Below are positions 11,103-21,449 of a DNA stretch of 64,000 nt, one piece after another. How positions within the stretch are numbered: the first letter of the stretch is position 1; every line of letters begins with the position of its first letter. A model generated the notes under the pieces. It was not told where the DNA came from. It worked only from the letters and a program-made list of their open reading frames with translations, and made no database searches. Source of the stretch: Piezodorus guildinii (lineage: Eukaryota > Arthropoda > Insecta > Hemiptera > Pentatomidae); assembly GCA_023052935.1 (NCBI GenBank), contig CM041294.1:156427399-156491398 (forward strand), given 5' to 3'. The position numbers were made by a program, and so were the translations under genes.

Positions 11103-12384
11103 CTCCAAACCAAACTTGAACTCCCTTCCATACTACACGTTGCTCTTTCTTAATAAAATCCCTATTCCTTTCCAGAAAACTGTTAAAAATCTTGGAGTTA
11201 CCTTTAACCAAAACCTATCCCGGAATAACCATATACCTGAAATATCCCGAAAGTCCATTCCCATACTCTATACATTCCGTGAATCCTTACCTTTAAAAAC
11301 CCGTCAGCTACATGTTTCCTCTGTTTTCTTCCCAAACTTTGACTACGGCTGCCTGGTGTATGGGGGACTAACTGATGAACTAGAAATAAATAAAACGACT
11401 TATGAATTGAGACGTTGATTTCCAGAAGGTACTAAAGGACATTTTTTACAAAATTGATTTTTTGATATATTTGTATTCTCATCATTTAGTTTTATCAAAA
11501 TCTTCTATTTGATGTTATCAAATGTACACCTAAGTCCTTTATAAACGCAATTTAGAAATATAACTGTTTTCTAAAGGAACTAATTGCACATTTAATTTCG
11601 TTCTAAATTATACCAAAACATCTCATTTCATAACTTTAATATGATGTTAATAATATATTTTTTAAAAAATTCTGGATTTTAATGCGAAAATAATCAAATT
11701 AGCTAATTTAATAATGTAATAATTAGTGATTTTCGCGTCTCCTGTAAAATTTCCTAGAATGGATATAGTACCTTTTGGAAATCAACGTCTCAATTGTTTT
11801 ATCAGATTCATTTTCGGTGCCCGTAGACGTGAACATATTCCTGGTTATTATACCATCTTATATCATCGATAAAATGGCTCTATCCTTCTGTTCGACGACA
11901 ATATTTTCTTGGTTCCAACTTATTCCAAACTCTAAAAAATAGAAAACCTTTCTACATAATAGAGCTCCTCACCCTCCGATCTGATATCCATTCGTTAAAT
12001 ACTAGAACCCAATCAATCAATTTTTATACCCCATTACATGAAACTGCATCCTTTCACAAATCGTTTCTCGTTCGTTCCTCATCATTCTGGAATTCGCAGC
12101 CCATCTCTTTCAGTAAATCCACCTCTCTCTCTTCCTTCAAACATCAACTCTTCCACTTCCTACTCACATCTCAATATCCCGTTCCAATGTAAAACATAAA
12201 TATATATAGTTAAATTTGCAAAGATTTAATGTATACATATTTTTTTCTTTTATATTCACACACATATATATATATAATAAAATATTTTCTTTAAGTTACC
12301 CGACTATAAGGATTTCTTTCTGTTAATTGTTTATTATTCTAAGGGGACTTGATCCCAGAAAAAAATTTTTTTCATTTCATTTAT
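11101..12384 (+). mobile_element. CR1/L2-like LINE 3' portion, interrupted by a MITE
   Basis: The plus strand reads KTVKNLGVTFNQNLSRNNHI and FFPNFDYGCLVYGGL before 11408. It resumes after 11791 with NCFIRFIFG, a decayed RRQYFLGS-like stretch and FLVRSSSFWNSQPISF near 12060-12110. The UTR ends in a hairpin GGGA-CTTGA-TCCC at 12344-12356, then AGAAAAAAA. It is clearly the same family as 6138-6995. The 383-base inverted-repeat element at 11409-11791 entered it later. Confidence 0.78.
11409..11791. mobile_element. MITE with 26-base terminal inverted repeats
   Basis: The left end GAGACGTTGATTTCCAGAAG and the right end (inverse) GAGACGTTGATTTCCAAAAG pair over about 26 bases with one mismatch. The element is 383 bases, AT-rich and without an open frame. 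It is flanked by AATT on both sides (11405-11408 and 11792-11795), a likely 4-base target duplication. The LINE reading frame resumes on both sides. The superfamily is not assigned: the TIR sequence does not match one I know. Confidence 0.85.
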
Positions 12385-12529
12385 ATAAAATGATACCGAT
12401 ATTCTTGGTTTTTGTGAAATTCTTCTAAACCACGAAAGGGATTTTGATACGCTTTTTACTATCCTTTTGTACATTACTTCTAAAAGTATAAAAGTAAAAT
12501 ACATTGCAATTTAGTATTTCTTCAAACGG

Positions 12530-12625
12530 AAAAAAAACTAGTGCGGGCACACACGACTTACACTTACCTATACTGTTAAAATCAATTTAAAAACTATTAA
12601 ATATACTTAAATTCAAAAACTATTT
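12530..12625 (+). repeat. Family X terminal fragment
   Basis: GTGCGGGCACACACGACTTA followed by CACTTACC and a shortened start of family X. It diverges after about 12620. Confidence 0.6.
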
Positions 12626-13195
12626 TAAGTTGTTGTTAAAATGAAATTGCATCACACAATACAAAAAGGGAGTTTTAGCCAAATCGATAAACTCGGAATC
12701 GGTCGGACATTTGTTTTTTGTTTTTACATAAATGACGCCTCATTCAAATTGCACCAGTTCAAAGCAGGGGCGGTCCACTACTATATTCCGTTAAAACATC
12801 TTAAAAACTTATTTAGAAACAACAAAAATTCCATAAGAGTTATCTTAAACGAAATAATAAATGATTTATATTTACATGTATATGATTTTCACTTAAAAAA
12901 TTAACGATCAGATGTATATATAAAACCGAAAGTTGAGCATTTCATTATCGCATGAAAATCGAATAAAAAATTTTACCTATACAATCCTTAAATCCATTGA
13001 GTAAGCTTAATTACAACGTTTGACTCTGGAATAATGATCTCCGCCTGTCAAAATCATTCAACGAGCGGCTGCAATTAATTAAATTTAGAATCTGTCTTAG
13101 TTTAAACGAAAGTCTTTTATTTTGGAATAAAGAATCAATCTTCCCGTTTCTCTGCGCAAAAATTAAAATACATGACAAAATTTGTACTGAGTCCA
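12626..13195. other. Unassigned AT-rich segment between family X pieces
   Basis: Holds an open frame of 87 codons (12641-12904, plus) and one of 61 codons (13011-13196, minus). Neither shows a recognisable motif, and both lie between two family X fragments in opposite orientation, so they may be interior sequence of a longer family X relative. Confidence 0.3.
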
Positions 13196-13468
13196 AATGA
13201 CCAAGCCCCGAAAAAAGGTCTGTTTGTGTGTGTGGTAACTTCCGAGCGTATACGGAAAGTCCTATGAAACTGAAATTTCATATTTAAAAGAACTATACAC
13301 CCCAGATGTTACAAAAACTTTTTCATCAAAATCATCTATACAAATGAGCCACTTTATACCATGCATCTTGCACTTTTTGACGATTTTTTTCAAAAACGGC
13401 TCTAACGATTTTGATTTAAATTGCTATGTCGATGTAAAATTTAATTTTCTTTAACATCATGTAGGTGG
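13196..13468 (-). repeat. Family X 3' half
   Basis: Inverse of the family X block that contains GGACTTGGTTATTTGGACTC, the (CA)n spot before GGTAACTC and the CGATATAGCGAGTTTAATC block. It ends abruptly at ATCATGTAGGT, where the SINE begins. Confidence 0.7.
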
Positions 13469-13735
13469 GATAACTTGTAGCTGGGTGGCTAGCGTAACAG
13501 CCTCCCATGCTAAAGGTCACGGGTTCAAACCCACAGGAGGTCCAAGGATTTTTTAATGGGAGTAAAAAATCCTTAGTTACGCCGTCCTTCGGAGGGGACG
13601 TTAAAAGGTGGTCCCGAGTCTGTGCGATGTCAGGTACTCGTTAAAGATCCCTATCCTAATAAAACCTGAATAGGCAAAATTTAGGACTCCCACTGTAGCA
13701 TCGTCCGATAAGCCATAGTAGCATAAATAAACAAA
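13469..13735 (+). mobile_element. tRNA-derived SINE (SINE-A)
   Basis: The head contains box A-like TAGCTGGGTGGCTAGC and box B-like GGTCACGGGTTCAAACCC. The body carries GCCGTCCTTCGGAGGGGACG and GCATCGTCCGATAAGCC, and the tail is (AAATAAAC)n. Sister copies lie at 27842-28113, 32523-32749, 33970-34206 and 59498-59783, with a decayed one at 27325-27512. There is no cloverleaf, so it is not a tRNA gene. Confidence 0.85.
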
Positions 13736-13749
13736 CAAAAATAAAGGAT

Positions 13750-14632
13750 TTTCTGAAATAAATAAAGGATTTTGCAGGTCTCTGTTCTTTTCTTCCGAAT
13801 GTTTATATATTTAAAGTAAACAGTTACTAATCCTCTACCTTTATATTATAAACATTAGCTTTCCAATCAAACACCCACTTTTTAGTATACCTCCAAATAT
13901 GAACACGGAAACACGCGATTTTCGAGTAACATTTTTGTGCGAGTTTAAACTCGGCCATTCAGCAGTTGTGGCCGCTAGAAATATTTGCAAGGCGTTTGGG
14001 GAAGGGAGTGTTAATGAACGGACCATTCGCCGTTGGTTTGCAAAGTTTTCAGCTGGAGATACCGACTTGGAAAACTTGCATCGAGGAAGACCTCCGTCCG
14101 TAAGAGACAACGATGTCCTCAAACATACAGTAGAAAGAAACCACTACCAAACAGTTAAAGGACTCTCAACACAACTAAATGCAAGAGCATCTACCGTTTC
14201 CAGATATTAAAAGTGTATTGGGAAAGTAAAAAAAGCTCGATACATGGGTACCTCATGATCCCACTGAGCGGCAGCAAGACCCCATGTTTCAAAACATGCA
14301 AAAATTGTAAGAACTGGGCTACGAAGTTCTTCCTTACCCACCATATTCTCCCGACTTGTCTCCAACAGATTACCACCGGTTCAGGAATTTAGACAACTTT
14401 GTCAAAGGAAAACTTTTTGAAAATGATGAACAAGTGAAAAGTGCGTTTTCAGATTTTGTTTCACTTCAAAGCTCAGAGTTTTTCAGTTCGGAGATAAAAA
14501 AGTTGGTGTCACGTTGGGAAAAATGTGTAGAAAAAGAAGGTAAATACTTCGAATAAAATTATCTTGTTTTCATATCGTATTTGTAATAAAAATCCTTTAC
14601 CTTAGGACATTTCATGTGACACAACCCAATAC
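13750..14632 (+). pseudogene. Internally deleted mariner
   Basis: The first frame (13899-14210) encodes the N-terminal helix-turn-helix pair: DFRVTFLCEFKLGHSA, then NERTIRRWFAKFSAGDTDLE. The second (14356-14556) encodes the C-terminus from PTDYHRFRNLDNFVKGKLFE to SRWEKCVEKEGKYFE. The catalytic core containing the first two acidic residues is deleted; PMFQNMQKL joins it to the ELGYEVLPYPPYS region. The right terminal repeat (ATGTGACACAACCCAA) ends at 14632, followed by TA. The left terminal repeat is not recognisable. It is non-autonomous. Confidence 0.85.
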
Positions 14633-14689
14633 ATTAGATACTATAAAATAGATTGAAAAAATAAAACAAATGACTATCATGATATAGCA

Positions 14690-14885
14690 GGTCACTTAGC
14701 CAGCGCCTCGATAGTCTTCTGCGCGGATTATAAAGGTTAGTGGCAGTAGATGGGGTTTGAGTAAGCATGTTTGAATTTAGGGTCAGACTGTCGCGAAATT
14801 TACTGTAGCGATCAGTAGCAGTAGCAACTGCAATGACGAATGGAATTTCTCCCGGTCAGAATGTAGTGTCTCGTTAGATACATAA
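14690..14885 (-). pseudogene. Small Jockey-type ORF2 C-terminal relic
   Basis: The minus strand reads FYVSNETLHSDREKF near 14840-14885, matching PYYVSNNTLHHDL of the intact element. A decayed RRL-like end follows near 14700. Short and broken. Confidence 0.55.
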
Positions 14886-15241
14886 AAACGCTGCAAATGA
14901 TTACACAATGGTTTATTATTTCCAAACGACAATATTAGGGTATAACTGTTTTTGTCATATGACTGTCGATTTTTCTCCATATTGAATAATAAACGAGTTT
15001 CGGTGGAAATACATCGATCATAATTGGTGACACGAATATATAGATATACTTTTTTTATTTTTTTTTTTTATGTTTATTTAGATTTGCTGATTATAAAAAT
15101 CTAAACATATTTTTCTCTATCCTCAAAAATAACTGAGTTATTGGGATAAATCTCTTTTAATTAGCAGTCATTTAAAAATAGTCGGCTGATATCAACGTCT
15201 AGATGTTGGGATCATCGTTGTATGCCCTAGTATGTTTGTGA

Positions 15242-15247
<6 letters not shown>
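14886..15247 (-). repeat. Family Y, left part of a split copy
   Basis: Begins with AAAACGCTGCAAATGATTAC and ends with TATCAACGTCTAGATGTTGG and TATGTTTGTGAAAAATT. The copy resumes at 19852 with the same TTGTGAA-AATT words. The LINE at 15248-19851 therefore split it. Confidence 0.75.
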
Positions 15248-15276
<29 letters not shown>

Positions 15277-15525
15277 TTATTGAGCAATATTACAATCTGT
15301 CCAATTCAGGACATTTTTAATAGTGATAAAGTACAACATTCATACTACATTCACACGATATATACAAAACTATAAAATTTATATAATAATAATAATAAAA
15401 TATACATATATACAAAATAAAATCAATAAAAATATATACAATAGTCACTCATACCTATATACAATTCACAAGCATACAGCACGTGAGTGGAGAATCTAGC
15501 CAATGCTAGAACTCCAATATACATG

Positions 15526-18210
15526 TTATAAGAGGTCACGAGGCCACTGCCGTTTCAACCTTCTAGGTGGGTTGTATGGATGGGTGAGGCTGGATAGGGA
15601 TTGAGCTAGAGGATTAGGATGATGAATGAGATTCTGGTGGAATTTGGAAAATTTGGATGGAATCAGGTCTGAAATAAAAGGAACAATAAGGTCGTGGTGC
15701 AAGGTATTGTTGGAAACATAATAAGGAGCATTTACTATTGTACGGAGGACTTTGGATTGAAAGGATTGAATGCGTTTGATGTTAGTACGTTTAGCTGTCC
15801 CCCACAGTTCAAGTCCGTAGGTCCAGATGGGCTTCAGTATTGTCCTGTAGATTAATAATTTGTTGTCAACTGTAAGTTCAGATTTTCTGTTGAGTAGTCG
15901 GTATAACTGTCCGAATCGTCGGTTGAGTTCTTGTCTTTTAAGTCTTGTATGTGGGTTCCAAGTCAATCTTTTGTCTAATAGTAAGCCAAGATACCGGACT
16001 GTATCTGAAGGAGGAATTGGAATGGAATTGAAGTAAACTGGCGGACAGGAATTTCGTCGAAGAGTGAAGGTTACGTGTTTGCATTTGGCTTCGTTCACCT
16101 TTATGCGCCAAGCATTACACCAGTCTTCGATAAGAGAAAGGTGTCTTTGCAGGTTTAAGGATGCTGTTTCAGGATTGGAACTGGATGATAGGATGGCGGT
16201 GTCGTCTGCAAAAGTTGCCAGAAAGGTATTAGGATGTGTAGGAATATCAGCAGTGTAAAGGATGTAGAGGACGGGTCCCAAGACGCTGCCTTGAGGAACA
16301 CCGGCCTCAACGGGATAAAGGTTAGAAAATTCTACACCACAGCGAACGCGGAAGGAACGGTTTGAGAGATAGGATCGGAGAATGAGGTATAGAGACTGGG
16401 GTAAATGGGTTTTCAGCTTGAAGAGTAATCCAGTGTGCCATACCCGGTCAAAAGCTTGCGCAATGTCCAGAAACGCACCAGAACAATACTCTTTGCATTC
16501 AAGAGCTGAGGAAATATGGTCTACAACTCGGAGCCCCTGTTGAACTGTGGAATGCTGAGGACGGAATCCAAACTGATGGGAAGGAAGATTTTGAGATTCT
16601 AATATGGGTAGGATACGTTTAAGAAGAAGCCTTTCGAAGATTTTTGAGAGGATGGGGAGTAGACTAATAGGCCTGTAGGATGAAGTGTTGTTGGAAGGTT
16701 TGCCTGGTTTTAGAAAAAGAATGATAGTGGAATGTTTCCATAACAGAGGAAAATAGGTGGTGCGTAGGATGCAGTTGTAAATATAAGTAAGGAATATAAT
16801 AGCTTTCTGCGGAAGTTGTCGGAGGATCTGGGGAGTAAGGAGATCGTATCCAGGAGATTTACGGAGGGTAAGTTTTTGGAGAAGAAATTTGACCTCAGAG
16901 GGATTAATAGCTTTAGGAGGTAGGGAAAGTGGAATTGGTGACATAAGAAAGTCTTGCACTGTTGCGGTGTGATTGGCGTGGGATTCCGGGTGAGGAGTGA
17001 AAACTTTGGAGAGGTGTGTGGCGAATTCCTCGGCTTTATCTTCATCAGACGCAGCCCAGGAGTCATCACCACGTCGGAGAGGATGGGAAACTTGATGGTA
17101 TTTTAGGATCTTTTTCGTGACATTCCACAGGGAATTATCACGAGCTGACAGAGAGGAGAGGTAGGAATTAAAGGACTGGGAACGGAAGGTCGCCAACTCC
17201 CTCTTCAATTGTCTACAATAGAAGTTATAGGAGCGGCGATCTGTTGGGTGTCGGGTGCGCTGCCATAATGATCTTGCTCGGCGTTTGGTATGGATGAGGT
17301 CTATAAGATGTTGTGGAAAATGATTTTGGTGAGGATTTATATTGGGGTGTTTAGGAGAGGAGGCAGTCCAGACAGCTTGTTGGATGGCGGTGGTAAAGGA
17401 ATAGACGGAATTATCTAGGTCATCTGGGGTTTTGAGGGTTACTCTGAGGTCAATATTATCGGTCAGGATTTGGCGGAAAAGGTTCCAGTTGACTGGGCCT
17501 CGGATGAATGATGGTGGAATGGGTTTTGGAATTGGAGTGAGAGATACTTTTAGGATCAGTGGACTATGGTCTGAGGATAGTTCATCAAGGCGAGTTACAG
17601 AAAAGTTGAGGGAGCCTAATCCGCTGTGGATAAAGAAGTCGAGGATGTCAGGAGTGCGGTTAGGATCGGTTGGCCAGTAGGTAGGGGAGTCAGGAGGCAG
17701 GATATTAAAATTTCGGGAGTTGAGTGCAGACTGCAAATTTCGTCCCCGAGAGTTCGTGGTTCTGGAACCCCACTGCTGATGCTTGGCGTTTAAGTCTGCA
17801 CCCAGAATGAAACGATTTCCTAAGGAATCCAGGAAGGATACAAATTCGGAATTGGAAATGGAATGTTTAGGAGGACAGTATGCAGATGTGAGTGTTACCG
17901 GAAAGGAAAAAGTCTTGATTACTATGGCTGTGGCTTGTAGGAAATCATAGGTGGGAAGTGGGAGTAAATGATGAGAGAGGGATTGGTGGACAATGATAGC
18001 AGAACCGGCATGGGCTTTGCCGTCTGGGTGGTCAGTACGGTATGTCATGTATTGCGGTATTTTGAAGTACTGTTTAGTCGTTAGTCTTGTTTCAGTTATA
18101 AGTGCAACATCGATTGTTTTGTCTTGCAACAACGCTGTCAGTTCGTCAGTATGATTTCTAACACCATTCGCATTCCAAAGGAGAATGGATAAGGAGTTAG
18201 GTGAATTCAT
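15526..18210 (-). CDS. LINE ORF2 protein: APE endonuclease and reverse transcriptase
   Basis: 894 residues. The endonuclease occupies about 1-225: WNANGV at 12-17, Glu40 in LITETRL, GADLNAKHQQW around 137-147, and SSDH at 212-215, the usual metal- and phosphate-binding set. Reverse transcriptase spans about 430-760: YRPISLLPILSKIFERL near 512, LDIAQAFDRVW at 581-591, GVPQGSVLGP at 637-646, and the catalytic FADD at 667-670, followed by VRYLGLLLDKRLTW. The end is PPRRLKRQWPRDLL. No RNase H is present. All catalytic residues I can check are present and there is no stop, so the copy looks competent. It would nick target DNA and prime reverse transcription of its own RNA. Confidence 0.93.
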   Translation of the reverse strand: MNSPNSLSILLWNANGVRNHTDELTALLQDKTIDVALITETRLTTKQYFKIPQYMTYRTDHPDGKAHAGSAIIVHQSLSHHLLPLPTYDFLQATAIVIKTFSFPVTLTSAYCPPKHSISNSEFVSFLDSLGNRFILGADLNAKHQQWGSRTTNSRGRNLQSALNSRNFNILPPDSPTYWPTDPNRTPDILDFFIHSGLGSLNFSVTRLDELSSDHSPLILKVSLTPIPKPIPPSFIRGPVNWNLFRQILTDNIDLRVTLKTPDDLDNSVYSFTTAIQQAVWTASSPKHPNINPHQNHFPQHLIDLIHTKRRARSLWQRTRHPTDRRSYNFYCRQLKRELATFRSQSFNSYLSSLSARDNSLWNVTKKILKYHQVSHPLRRGDDSWAASDEDKAEEFATHLSKVFTPHPESHANHTATVQDFLMSPIPLSLPPKAINPSEVKFLLQKLTLRKSPGYDLLTPQILRQLPQKAIIFLTYIYNCILRTTYFPLLWKHSTIILFLKPGKPSNNTSSYRPISLLPILSKIFERLLLKRILPILESQNLPSHQFGFRPQHSTVQQGLRVVDHISSALECKEYCSGAFLDIAQAFDRVWHTGLLFKLKTHLPQSLYLILRSYLSNRSFRVRCGVEFSNLYPVEAGVPQGSVLGPVLYILYTADIPTHPNTFLATFADDTAILSSSSNPETASLNLQRHLSLIEDWCNAWRIKVNEAKCKHVTFTLRRNSCPPVYFNSIPIPPSDTVRYLGLLLDKRLTWNPHTRLKRQELNRRFGQLYRLLNRKSELTVDNKLLIYRTILKPIWTYGLELWGTAKRTNIKRIQSFQSKVLRTIVNAPYYVSNNTLHHDLIVPFISDLIPSKFSKFHQNLIHHPNPLAQSLSSLTHPYNPPRRLKRQWPRDLL

Positions 18211-19527
18211 TTAAGGATTTTTCAAGGCAGGGATTAGATTTGATACTAGATTTGTAAGGAGTGATATAAGCGGCATAACAAGAGATTTGATTTCGGAGAT
18301 GAACGATGTCATTAGACTGGTAAGATCTGTGACGTTTGATGGTGGAGGGATATGAGAAATTTGATGTTGAGGAGTTTTTTGAAGATTAGGTAAACTTTGA
18401 GGGATAGATTGTTGTACAATAGATTGAGAAAGTTGAGGAAAAAGTTGTTCCGGCAGTGCCTCGACTTCATGATTCTGGTTTCCACCTCCAAGCAAGTGGG
18501 CAAATGATACGTTTGAATTTACAAGTTTAGATGGTTCTCTTCTGCTTCTGGTTGGTACAGCTGTTTCATTCGGATCCTGAGGTTTTTGGTATCTGGTTCT
18601 GAGTTTCTTGTAGATTTCACATCCCTTGTAGTTAGCCGGGTGGTCCTTGAGGCACAGAGCACATACAGCGGGTGTAGATCTTGATCTTGTACATTCTTCT
18701 GTTTTATGCTGTTCACCGCATTTCACACAGCGTGGTATGTGATGGCAATAACTTTTGGTATGACCATATGCCTGACAGTTATGACACTGAACTATTTCCC
18801 TCTTTGTGTAAGGTTTTTCAACTTTTACACGGGTATAGTACAGTCTACTGAGGTCATAGATTTTTTCGACTCCTGCTGATGGTTCCAAGTCCACAAAGAA
18901 TAGAGGCAGTGGACTTTTATCTTTTAGAACGTTGGTGACTTGCCTCACTTGGAATCCTAATTCTGTCAGTTCTTCTTTGATAGCTTCAACGGGTGTTGAG
19001 GAATGTAGGTTTCTGATTACGACCCTTAATGCTCTCTCCTGGCGCAGCTGATAAGTATGAAAGTCAGCTTTGGTCTCAGTCAGATATTTTACAATCTTTC
19101 TGTAGGTTTCAGCAGTAGTCGGAGATATTTTAGTATCATTGGTTCTACTTATACAATAATAACTATTAGGATCAGTTACTTTGTTTAAATGCGCACACAT
19201 CAGTTTAAAATTTTTAATATTTTTAACAAATATTGGTGGAGGTAGTGGTTCCCTGGGTATAGGAGAAGATTCCATGGTTTCTTTTTCATTTTGGAGGATC
19301 TCAAATGGATTCGGTGTAAAAAACGGGGATTCATCAGTTATTCCTTGTGATGATGTGCTGGGCTGTGGTTCAGATCCTAATGAGGTAGCTGACGCGGTCG
19401 CTGGTGGAATTATTTTTTTATTTTGTTCACGGCGGGGTCTCTGTTTTGTAGGAGACGAGTTAGAACCTGCAGATCTAGATCTTTTACTTGCAGACTTTGA
19501 GGACATGACTTGGTGAAAATATCTCAT
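18211..19527 (-). CDS. LINE ORF1 protein, Gag-like with three zinc knuckles
   Basis: 438 residues. The N-terminal third is Ser/Pro/Gln-rich and likely disordered. A domain near residues 165-240 (VVIRNLHSSTPVEAIKEELT, LGFQVRQVTNV) matches the region that precedes zinc knuckles in Jockey-type ORF1 proteins. Three knuckles follow: CHNCQAYGHTKSYC, CVKCGEQHKTEEC and CALCLKDHPANYKGC. The C-terminal tail is hydrophobic. The family binds the element RNA as a ribonucleoprotein particle; that role is inferred. The stop TAA (18213-18211) is followed with no gap by the ATG of ORF2 in the same frame. No lesion is visible. Confidence 0.92.
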   Translation of the reverse strand: MRYFHQVMSSKSASKRSRSAGSNSSPTKQRPRREQNKKIIPPATASATSLGSEPQPSTSSQGITDESPFFTPNPFEILQNEKETMESSPIPREPLPPPIFVKNIKNFKLMCAHLNKVTDPNSYYCISRTNDTKISPTTAETYRKIVKYLTETKADFHTYQLRQERALRVVIRNLHSSTPVEAIKEELTELGFQVRQVTNVLKDKSPLPLFFVDLEPSAGVEKIYDLSRLYYTRVKVEKPYTKREIVQCHNCQAYGHTKSYCHHIPRCVKCGEQHKTEECTRSRSTPAVCALCLKDHPANYKGCEIYKKLRTRYQKPQDPNETAVPTRSRREPSKLVNSNVSFAHLLGGGNQNHEVEALPEQLFPQLSQSIVQQSIPQSLPNLQKTPQHQISHIPPPSNVTDLTSLMTSFISEIKSLVMPLISLLTNLVSNLIPALKNP

Positions 19528-19851
19528 TGATTAAGAAAATAATAATAATAAATAAATAATGAGATAAGAATTAAAGATAAAAGAAAGATAAGTTAACGAA
19601 AAGCAAGCCCGAGCTTGCCGAGCTAGCGGCAATCAGCTGATCAGTGACCCTCCTTTCACTTTTTCGTGATTGTACAAAGTAAATTATAACTTTGCTTACC
19701 GAAATTTCTCCAATATTCACTGCCGTAGTATTCCTGAGGTCTAGTGATGTTCACCAGACTGAATTCAAGCGAATTCCTACTGAAAAAAGCAAAAATCTGA
19801 GAGACGATGTGACGTATGACTGTTATCATCGAGCGCATCAGCTGATCTCAA

Positions 19852-20140
19852 TTGTGAAGAATTAAAAAAAAAAAAAATGGTACTGTGGTGTCGAGAAGGG
19901 GTACGGGGTTATTCGGATTCTACGTATTCTGAAACTTAAGCCCTCAAATTTTGAGGGCTTAGTTTTTTCGGTCGGCTACAATGATTCGTTATTTTAAAAA
20001 AATAAACCAAAACAATCCAATAATCATGATCATCATGTTGAAAGTAAACCATTACAATTGACTTTAAATATGCAGTGTCCATTTCAAATAGAATTTTTTT
20101 TCTTCTGAAATTGAGCTCGCATTCCTCAACCCTCAGTGTT
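19852..20140 (-). repeat. Family Y, right part of the split copy
   Basis: Continues the copy at 14886-15247: an A-run, then ATGGTACTGTGGTGTCGAG (compare the inverse of the block near 7560-7595) and CTTAAGCCCTCAAATTTTGA at 19932-19951. It fades after about 20000. Confidence 0.7.
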
Positions 20141-20480
20141 TAATAATACCTCAAAGGGGGTCAGCTCGGACGTCGCTTGAGGGAATATAGAAATAACAAA
20201 CGGGAGAAAATATGACTCCAAGGGAAGTATAATATTAAAGTGAATATAAGAATATATAGAATAATTTAGAGTTATAGAGGCGGTGAGGATAGAAGCACAA
20301 TAAACACACTTTTGCCATCACGGGCCGTCACTTTATCCGTTCTCGGAGTTTATAAATGGAGTTGGGAAGAGCGCTTCATACAGTCAAATGTGCGCTGTAT
20401 AAATATTGGAGGTGGGGTGGGGAAGAAGAATTATTATTTACAGGGCTCTTTGCTTGCGGGATATATCTAGCTTAGCTAGT
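20141..20480. other. Unique, less AT-rich segment
   Basis: No repeat seen elsewhere in the window and no convincing frame. Composition is richer in G+C than its surroundings. Could be unique intergenic or regulatory sequence; function unknown. Confidence 0.3.
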
Positions 20481-20611
20481 AGAGGGCGATACGGCTTTTG
20501 ATGTTCTCTGGTGGGGGATACGTTTTCATGGCGTTAAACCTTTCAGTCTGTTATCTAAAAATATATAACATAAAGAACTACATTGCTCTTGAAAAACAAC
20601 ATATAAAAAAG

Positions 20612-20735
20612 AATAAATGTGTAATAAAAAAGAGAAATAGTTGTGACGAAACAGTGCCTATGTTACAATGCCTCACAAAGGTCGAGTTTAAACGGATTTT
20701 TTAAATACAACATTCTCCGTTTAACTGGGGACAGG
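20612..20735 (+). repeat. Local direct repeat, copy 1
   Basis: AGAGAAATAGTTGTGACGAA through CTCCGTTTAACTGGGGACAG is repeated at 22062-22180 with only a few substitutions, 1.45 kb away. Copy 2 is fused directly to a SINE and to a family X end. Nature unknown. Confidence 0.7.
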
Positions 20736-20980
20736 AATTCGAAACATCATTGAATATAATAAAATGAAAAATATCCTTATAGGAACATTTAATTTTTTTT
20801 GTTTATCTTTAAAAATAACCGAGTTAAGGAGGAATTACATCTCTCATAATCTGTGACTAGGCCATCCATGTACGACATTTGTTTTCATTCCTTTTTATTC
20901 TTTATGCTCAAATACTTTTTATTTTTTATCTATCAAAATAATTAGCAATTTAGAGGCGTGTAGCTGCTGCTATGTCTACC

Positions 20981-20982
<2 letters not shown>

Positions 20983-21044
<62 letters not shown>

Positions 21045-21449
21045 CCTTTTGATAATAATACTGTTTGATCAGTTCTCGACTGTTGATAATTTAAGTTTCT
21101 GTTGTTCTCAGGTTTCAGTCAATGAATAAACAATTTTATCTATGCGACGTTTCGAGAATTTATTGTTCTCATAATCATGCAATTTTGGACAAAATAGTGT
21201 CTTAATTAGACATGTTTAGCCTACAAACTTTGAAAGAACACAGAGTGTTCTCAGAGTTAGAGTTAGAGTTAGAGTGTTCTTTCAAAGTTTGTAGGCTAAA
21301 CATGTCTAATTAAGACACTATTTTGTCCAAAATTGCATGATTATGAGAACAATAAATTCTCGAAACGTCGCATAGATAAAATTGTTTATTCATTCACGGA
21401 AACCTGAGAATAACAGAAACTTAAATTATCAACAGTCGAGAACTGATCA

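Larger units (their letters stand above)
15248..19851 (-). mobile_element. Full-length Jockey-type LINE
   Basis: A complete 4.6-kb non-LTR retrotransposon in minus orientation. It has about 320 bases of 5' UTR (19528-19851), ORF1, ORF2, a 3' UTR (15280-15525) and a poly(A) tail (T-run about 15246-15274 on the plus strand). It is flanked by 12-base duplications that match at 11 positions: TTGTGAAAAATT at 15236-15247 and TTGTGAAGAATT at 19852-19863. Both ORFs are unbroken, so it is young and may be active. Two-ORF layout, triple zinc knuckle, APE endonuclease and lack of RNase H fit the Jockey clade. Confidence 0.9.

Noticed and set aside
10906..11418. 170-codon open frame (plus)
   Set aside because: It runs through the CT-TA microsatellite into a LINE fragment; the Ser/Leu and Tyr/Ile runs are translated microsatellite.
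12641..12904. 87-codon plus frame
   Set aside because: No motif, AT-rich composition, lies between family X fragments.
16064..19516. Plus-strand frames across the intact LINE (16064, 17432, 19181)
   Set aside because: Antisense shadows of ORF1 and ORF2.
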